This document shows, in pieces, positions 57,023 to 64,000 of a stretch of DNA of 64,000 nt. Made by a program: the position numbers and the translations under genes. A model generated the notes under the pieces. The model was not told where the DNA came from and did no database searches. It worked only from the letters and a program-made list of their open reading frames with translations. Source of the stretch: Rosa chinensis (lineage: Eukaryota; Streptophyta; Magnoliopsida; Rosales; Rosaceae); contig NC_037093.1 in the NCBI RefSeq assembly GCF_002994745.2, forward strand, positions 33,209,884 through 33,273,883. The letters run 5' to 3'. The first letter of the stretch is position 1. Each line of letters begins with the position of its first letter.

Positions 57023-57119
57023 GACCAGTCGGCGAAACTCGCTGACCGGTCGACCGGTTTTGTGTTCCGGGGTCAGAAGCTCACCGACCAGTCGGCGAAA
57101 CCCGCAGACCAGTCGTCAC
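57021..57119 (+). repeat. Cluster of ACCAGTCGGCGAA / ACCGGTCG motifs
   Basis: CTGACCAGTCGGCGAA at 57021, CTGACCGGTCGACCGG at 57042, CCGACCAGTCGGCGAA at 57083, AGACCAGTCGTCAC at 57105. Same motif near 54427, 61488, 61509 and 63520 in this element. Confidence 0.8.
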
Positions 57120-57231
57120 AGAAAATTCAGATTTTGACCATTCGAAGGAAATTAGTCAGCAAGTCGAAAATCGGGGCACTCCTAACCCTTCTTTAAATTC
57201 TTTTAAGGCTAACAATGATGCTTCTATCCCT

Positions 57232-60200
57232 ATGTCTTCTTGTATCCCTTTTCCTCGCAGGTTCATGAACTCAAAGAAGGAGCAACATGAGAAAGACATC
57301 TTGGAAACCTTTCGGAAAGTCCAAGTGAACATCCCTCTTTTGGATGCCATCAAACAAGTGCCCAAATACACTAAGTTTCTCAAGGAGTTGTGTACCAACA
57401 AGAGGAGGTATAAAGATAAGGAAACCGTGGCCCTTAGTGAGGAAGTCTCAGCGGTACTTTTGAGAAAATTGCCTCCTAAGCTGAAGGATCTTGGAAGATT
57501 CACCATCCCTTGCACAATTGGGGAACACAGGTTTGAAAAAGCTTTACTTGATTTAGGAGCATCTATTAATCTAATGCCCTATACTGTGTATGAAACTCTT
57601 AAGTTAGGTGAGCTCAAGGATACTCAAGTCACCATTCAACTAGCGGATCGTTCTATAGCCTTTCCTAAGGGCATAGTTGAAGATGTCTTGGTGCAAGTGG
57701 GAGAGTTGATCTTTCTAGCGGATTTCTTTGTCTTGGAGATGGAGCCTGAGCCTATGCCATATGACCTTCCTCTCATTCTTGGTCGCCCATTCATGAGAAC
57801 TGCACGAACAAAGATTGATGTCTATGAGGGGATCTTAACAATGGAATTTGATGGCGACATTATATGCTTCAACATCTTTGAGGCCATGAGGTATCCGAAT
57901 GATGTTCATACTTGTTTTTCCATAGATGCCTTTGATTATCTTGTGCAGGATACCTTTAATGCAAGTGTGGGGGAGGATAAACTCAAGAGCACATTAGAAT
58001 TGGGATTGGAGGAAAATGATTTTCAACAAGTCGAAGGTGATACTTCAACTGGACAAATGCAGGGGAAAGACACCAATCCAAGGGTCTCCAACGATGTAGT
58101 TTGGAACCATGAGCTCATGGAAATAGTCGCTGCACTTGAGGCACGCCCTCAAGTACAAGGTAAGCCTCCTAACTTTATTTCCCTTCCAATTTCAGATGCA
58201 AAACTTGTACCTTCTGTGATTCAGGCACCCAAATTAGAGCTTAAACCATTGCCGGATCATCTCAAGTATGCTTATTTGGGAGATAATGAGACATTGCCGG
58301 TTATTATTGCTTCTAACCTTTCGGCACATGAGGAGGCAAAGCTTGTCCGAGTTCTTAGAGAGCACATGAAAGCCATAGCTTGGAGCATTACAGACATTAA
58401 GGGATTAGTCCATCCATGTGCATGCATCGCATTCACCTTGAGGAGGATTCAAAACCTTCAAGGGAAGCTCAAAGACGATTGAATCCTCCAATGATGGAAG
58501 TCGTGAAGAAGGAAGTTCTTAAGCTCCTAGATGTGGGGATAATCTATCCAATCTCTGATAGCAAGTGGGTGAGCCCTGTTCAAGTGGTACCAAAGAGATC
58601 CGGCATCACCGTAGTCAAGAATGCGGATAATGAGTTGGTACCTACAAGAGTGAAAACCGGGTGGAGAGTTTGCATTGATTACCGTAAGCTCAACACCGCT
58701 ACACGTAAGGATCACTTCCCTCTCCCATTCATTGACCAAATGTTGGAGCGACTCGCAGGACATGCCTACTATTGTTTCTTGGACGGATACTCAGGATACA
58801 ATCAGATCGCAATCGATCCCGTGGACCAAGAGAAGACTACATTTACGTGTCCCTTTGGCATGTTTGCCTACCGTAGGATGCCGTTTGGTTTGTGTAATGC
58901 ACCGGCGACTTTTCAACGTTGCATGATGGCAATATTTTCTGACATGGTTGAGAAGATCATAGAAGTCTTCATGGACGACTTCTCCTTGTACGGTAATTCT
59001 TTTGATTCATGCTTACATAATTTGTCTTTAGTGCTTAAAAGATGTGAGGATACGAATCTTGTTTTAAATTAGGAGAAGTGCCACTTCATGGTACAATAAG
59101 GGATAGTGTTAGGCCATATTGTTTCTGCTAAGGGTATTGAGGTAGATAAAGCAAAAATAGATCTTGTTCGTTCCTTACCACCTCTCACTTGTGTGAGAGA
59201 GGTACGTTCTTTTCTTGGTCATGCAGGGTTCTATAGGCGCTTTATCAAAGACCATTCAAAGATCACAAGACCCTTGTGCAAACTCCTTCAGAAAGATGTG
59301 CCCTTTGTCTTTGATGAAGAGTGCAAGGCTGCATTCGAGAAGCTCAAGAAGATGCTCACTGAAGCTCCTATCATCATGCCACCGGATTGGAATCTACCAT
59401 TTGAGCTTATGTGTGATGCCTCTAACTACGCAATTGGGGCTGTTTTGGGCCAAAGAGTGGATAAGCTTCCTCATGCCATCTACTACGCGTCTCGTACCTT
59501 GAATGACGCTCAGCTGAACTATTCTACCACTGAAAAAGAACTTCTTGCTGTAGTTTTTGCTTTAGAAAAGTTTAGGTCTTATTTGGTTGGAACAAAAATT
59601 ACTATTTTCACTGACCATGCAGCTCTAAAGTATTTGCTTAACAAGAAGGAGGCAAAACCAAGGTTGATTAGATGGATGCTTCTACTCGAAGAGTTTGATC
59701 TTGAAATAAAAGACAAGAAGGGGAGCGAGAATGTTGTAGCTGACCACCTTAGCCGACTTGTCAATGGCTCCAACGCAGAAGAGGATTCTCTTCCTCTTTG
59801 TGAGAGCTTTCCGGATGAACAGTTGTTTGCTATGCAAGCTTCTGATCCTTGGTATGCGGACATCATCAACTATTTGGTCACCAAGAAAATTCCGGAGGAT
59901 TTCACACGTGCTCAAAAGGACAAGTTGGTGAAGATGGCCAAATACTATGTGTGGGATGACCCCTATCTATGGAAGCATTTCCCGGATTTAGTGATTAGAA
60001 GGTGTGCACCCGAAACTGAATTTCATTCTATATTAACCTTTTGTCACTCTTATGCTTGTGGAGGTCACTTTGGAGCTAAGAAGACTGCTCTCAAAGTATT
60101 AGAAAGTGGCTTCTTTTGGCCCACTTTGTTTAAGGATGCACATGCATTTTGTGTATCATGTGATCGTTGTCAACGTACAGGTAACTTGGGGCCCAAGAGA

Positions 60201-61146
60201 TCAAATGCCTCAAAATCCTATTCTTATTGTCGAAATCTTCGATGTTTGGGGCATAGATTTCATGGGACCTTTTCCTTCTTCAAATGGTTATCTTTACATT
60301 CTATTAGCTGTTGATTATGTCTCTAAGTGGGTGGAAGCAAAGGCCACCCAGACTAATGATTCCAAAGTTGTTTTAAGTTTTCTTAAAGAGCATGTCTTTT
60401 CGAGATTTGGAACACCTAGAGCTATCATCAGCGATGGAGGGACTCATTTTTGCAATCGATTGTTTGAAGCTTTGTTGAAGAAGTACAATATCACACATAG
60501 GGTCTCAACGCCCTACCATCCTCAGACAAGTGGCCAAGCGGAGGTTTCTAATCAACAAGTGAAGCAAATACTTAAGAAGACAGTTGGACCCACTCGGAAG
60601 GATTGGAGCTCACGCCTAGATGATGCTTTATGGGCATACCGAACTGCTTACAAGACCCCCATTGGGATGTCTCTATATCGTCTTGTGTTTGGCAAACCAT
60701 GTCACCTTCCAGTGGAGCTTGAGCATAGGGCTTATTGGGCAATTAAGCAATTTAATATGGATATGGCAGCGGCTGGTGACAAAAGGAGGCTGCAACTCAG
60801 TGAGTTGGAGGAGCTACGCAATGATGCTTATGAGTCTAGTAGAATTTACAAGGACAAGGCTAAGGCCTTCCATGATCAGATGATCAAGAGGAAAACTTTT
60901 GTCGTTGGACAAAAAGTCCTTCTTTTTGAATCTCGTCTGCGCTTATTCCCAGGTAAACTTCGTTCTAGGTGGATTAGACCATTCGTTATAACTGATGTGT
61001 TTCCTCATGGTGTAGTAGAGATTAAGAGCGTTCGCACAGAAAAGGTGGTCAAGGTGAATGGGCATAGACTCCAGCCCTATTATGAGTCTTTCGTGGAGCA
61101 TGACTTGGAGGAGGTGCCCCTCCAAGTTCCCACCTATGCGGATTAA
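57232..61146 (+). pseudogene. Athila pol, broken: protease, RT, RNase H, integrase
   Basis: Protease block [12 protein letters not shown] near 57545, LPLILGRPFM near 57770. A one-base frameshift near 58400 precedes [12 protein letters not shown] carries [25 protein letters not shown] and FMDDFS (near 58970). Then TAG at 59070-59072 (where the related element has Trp) and TAA at 59097-59099. RNase H ([28 protein letters not shown]) and the integrase zinc finger ([16 protein letters not shown]) are open in 59106-60314. A further frameshift near 60200 leads to the catalytic core ([30 protein letters not shown]) and C-terminus in 60232-61146. All catalytic motifs are recognisable, but at least two frameshifts and two stops prevent expression. 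Confidence 0.93.
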
Positions 61147-63016
61147 AGGATGTGCACCGTCTGGCTACAGACGTTAACGCAAGAGCTACTTGGGAGGCAA
61201 CCCAATGATGGAAGAGTTGGAAGCGGCTGAAGTGCTTGCCAAACAGATTTGATCTCTCTATCTCTTCTCTTTTATTTCTATTAGTTGATTATATTTGCTC
61301 CATTGTGTGTTTTTGGTTGTGTTTGATCTTTTTCTTTATGCTTGATTTGTTCATGTTGTGCTTTATAGTCAAACATTGAGGGCAATGTTTAGATCAAGTG
61401 TGGGGGGAAGGTTTAACACTTTGTTGTTTGCTTAGAGTCTTTGTTTTAGGAGTTTTGGCTTTAATTTCATGTTTTTGTCAAAATCCACCGACCAGTCGGC
61501 GAAGTTTGCCGACCGGTCGTCACAAACAAAAAAAAAATATTTAGTTTTTGTTTTTGTTGAGTCTTTAGGAGTCTTCCAACACTATGATGAGCATGAACTA
61601 TTGATTTGAATTATACGGTTACAAGATGATTGCAAGCATGATTTTGAATTCATAATCTGAAGTAATTGCTAATAGACTTTTATGATTATTATGCTTGATT
61701 TATGGTGCAATAGATGGTTAGGGCTTATGTGATGACTAAAACTTGATTGAAGCATGCTAGGACAAGTCAAACTTGATTTAACCCTTGTGAGTTATTGAGC
61801 CTGTATATGTGCTATTCTTTTCTGAGTGGTTTTAACTTAGATCATCTTATTTTCTTGACGAGGATTTTGCTTGATCTCATCTTTTATTCACCTTGGTTGA
61901 GACTCGGATTTGACATGCATATTTATATAAGGACAAATGCTAGAACTTGCCCCAAAGCCTCTTGAAGCGTATGGTTGAATTACATGATGGGAAGGAATGA
62001 AGGCACTAGGATTACCACCAAAGCCAAACTAACCGGTGTCCCTTTATGCACACAAGATGTGCAACCCCTAGTTAACCCCTTTGAGCCTACATTTAGCTTT
62101 TTCTTTCATCACCCACATAATCCTTAAATCTTGAGCCTAGTGTAGTTTTTCCTTTACCCTTATTCTTAAGATTTAGTGGAGCTATATTCATGAGATATCA
62201 TGATCCAAAGAAAAAATAATTATTGCCGTAAAAAAAAAAAAAAATTTATTCGGCATTGAAAGAAAAAAAATAATACAAAGTTTGGATCTGATTCTCTGTG
62301 TGAAAAAGGAGATTGATTAGAAGTGAAGGCCCAACATGATGAATTTGGCCTTTGTCCTACTTCACAAATGTTGTAGATGTTATACCTTGAGAACTTTAAA
62401 GATTTTTCATCTCTTACTTCATTACTCGCTCCACTAGGTTTTTAGAATCTTTGTTATTTCCTATCCTTTCTTTCATTAAACCTCAACCCTGGCCCCATTA
62501 CAACCTTGAATAAAGACCTTCTGATCTTTGAAGTTGTGCATTCGATTTGTGGAGACTTGTGCAGAGGGGTGAGCATATGGTGTCACTGGCCTTCATCCGA
62601 GTTTTGGCATTCCAATCTTGTTATCATATGTGAGCTATTTGTTTGGCTTATTACATCATTCCTCTCACATATAACTTGAGTGAATATTTATGCTTAGGCA
62701 TCAAGTCAGAAAATCATGAGAGAAAAGAAATTGAGAGCATCCTTGTGAGAAATTAAGTTGAAGCTTGTTTGAAACATGAAGATGTTGAGTTTTCTTTTGT
62801 TGCATCGGTTTGGATTATCTCTGCATTATATTTTGAGCATGATGGTTATCAAAGTAAATTAGCCCTTAAGTCTGATTTTGAATTTAACTTCAAGTAAGCT
62901 TGAATCTTGTTGACCATATGTGTGGGTGTTAAAAGTTCTCTGAGATGTTTGGAAGACAATAGGTCCGTGTCTTGGGTACTTAGTGTCTAGTTGTTTGCTA
63001 GGGACTAGCAAAGCTT
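61147..63016 (+). other. Athila 3' untranslated region
   Basis: No env-like or other frame. Contains an early purine tract AAGTGTGGGGGGAAGG (61398-61413), motif copies at 61488-61520, and an A tract near 62230-62244. Confidence 0.65.
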
Positions 63017-63017
63017 A

Positions 63018-63031
63018 AGTGTGGGGGTATT
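63018..63031 (+). other. Athila polypurine tract
   Basis: AGTGTGGGGGTATT just before the LTR start TGATAGG at 63032; same form as at 9916-9928. Confidence 0.8.
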
Positions 63032-64000
63032 TGATAGGAGCATTTTATGCTACGTGTTTATGGTTAATCCCTATATTAATCTTTGTTAGTTTATTCTATT
63101 TGCTCTTTATTTATTTACTTTTGTGTTTATTAGGTTTTTTGGAGCAAATATACAAAAAGAAGATAATATTGAGGAAAGATGTGCAAATAAAGAAAAGCTT
63201 GAAATCCTAGCCCAAGCAGAGGACCTTGACGGAACGAGTAGCCCAATTCATGGAGATATTGCAGCAAATTATGGAGATATTCGCAAAGATATTGATGATG
63301 ACATGTCGAATTCTCATTGGACAAAGTGATGTGGAGAAATCCTAATTCAATCAGAGAATTAAGAAGTTGATTTTCTCTACACTTTAAGGACTCTCAAACC
63401 AAAAAGGAATGAAGGAGGACTCAAGAGCACTATAAAAAGGCTAGAAAAGCTAACGAAAAGACTCTTATGCGTGAGAATCAAGCAAGAAACCCGAGCAGAA
63501 GAAAGCAGATCAGCCATCCACCGTCCAGTCGGCAGACGACTTTTCCAACTTGATTTTTAGGGTTTTTCTGTTTTACTTTGCTTATGGATTCTTTTGTGCT
63601 TCCAATTTAGACCATGTGCAACTAAATTCTAAGTAGTTAGGGCATGTTGAAGCCCCAATCATGATTGTATGCCATGCTATGACATTTAATTAGTTTTTGT
63701 TTATTCAATGGATGAGAACTTAATCACTATTTTTACATCGATGATTTCTTTATGTGCTTTCTTTGGTGGCCAACTTAGATTGCATGTTTAGAATTCTATT
63801 GCTATGAATGATCATTGCCTGTTCCTTTTAAGAAGGTTCCGTTGAAAGTTCTAGAGTAGTAAATCGTCTATAAGGCGAGTGATTAAGTTCCTAGATTAAT
63901 TGAGACGCGCCGTACTCATGATGTCTTGTGATGTCTCATTTTTCTTAATCTTAATGATTTCTATGTGTTAAATCTAGAGTTACGTCAACCTAGGTTGCAT
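63032..64000 (+). repeat. Athila 3' LTR, first 969 bp
   Basis: Aligns with 53937-54905 with scattered substitutions and one or two single-base indels; continues beyond the window. Confidence 0.93.

Larger units (their letters stand above)
53937..64000 (+). mobile_element. Athila-lineage Ty3/gypsy element, decayed, 3' LTR truncated by window edge
   Basis: LTR at 53937-55286 recurs from 63032 to the window end. In order: LTR, tRNA-Asp-like PBS (55292), gag, protease, RT, RNase H, integrase, 1.9-kb untranslated region, PPT, LTR. Several stops and frameshifts break gag and pol. About 18 differences are noticed over the 969 shared LTR bases, so it is older than the elements at 8009 and 16541. Bases before the left LTR are ATGAC; the partner duplication is outside. 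Confidence 0.92.

Overview
The window is plant nuclear repeat DNA. Every stretch that can be identified is a transposable element or a host-gene scrap carried by one; no intact host gene, tRNA or rRNA is visible. Athila-type Ty3/gypsy elements, CACTA and hAT DNA transposons, a plant L1-type LINE remnant and plant-specific gene scraps (xyloglucan endotransglucosylase, BSK-type kinase, plant uncoupling protein) indicate an angiosperm, most likely a eudicot. The species cannot be fixed from the sequence alone.

Layout. 1-5119: a non-autonomous (LARD-like) LTR element; its 5' LTR is cut by the window edge, its interior has no gag/pol but has GC-rich minisatellites, and its 3' LTR is complete. It sits inside a decayed LINE (5120-~5900, minus strand). 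From 5936 a CACTA-type terminus starts a mosaic carrying minus-strand exon scraps of several host genes (BSK-like kinase, XTH, and after 33692 an uncoupling protein and a HAD phosphatase). That mosaic is split by a five-level nest, each inner level bounded by its own target-site duplication: hAT element (7623-33683, TSD AGTTAACC) > solo gypsy LTR (8001-32602, TSD CCATC) > Athila element on the minus strand (8009-29754, TSD GATGC) > LARD element on the plus strand (16541-25478, TSD ATACA). The Athila gag-pol frame is otherwise open and in phase on both sides of the LARD.

35577-53936: a truncated second copy of the solo-LTR family, full of minisatellites, interrupted at 37288-53816 (TSD ATTTG) by a non-autonomous Athila relative on the minus strand. 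That relative keeps LTRs, PBS, PPT and a long 3' untranslated region, but gag-pol is replaced by one 363-codon acidic reading frame. Its left LTR holds a Pack-CACTA transposon (37599-45664) with captured exons of a DSS1/SEM1-like gene, a KH-domain gene, a DEAD-box helicase and unrecognised genes, all on the minus strand. Its right LTR holds a 512-bp solo LTR.

53937-64000: a plus-strand Athila element with a decayed gag and pol; its 3' LTR runs off the window.

How the parts relate: the autonomous Athila (8009-29754) and the gag-pol-less relative (37288-53816) share PBS, PPT and the pol-to-LTR region, so the first could have mobilised the second. The LARDs also need proteins supplied from elsewhere. 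The CACTA elements moved host exons with their introns, so capture was at DNA level. All boundaries and similarities were judged by eye.
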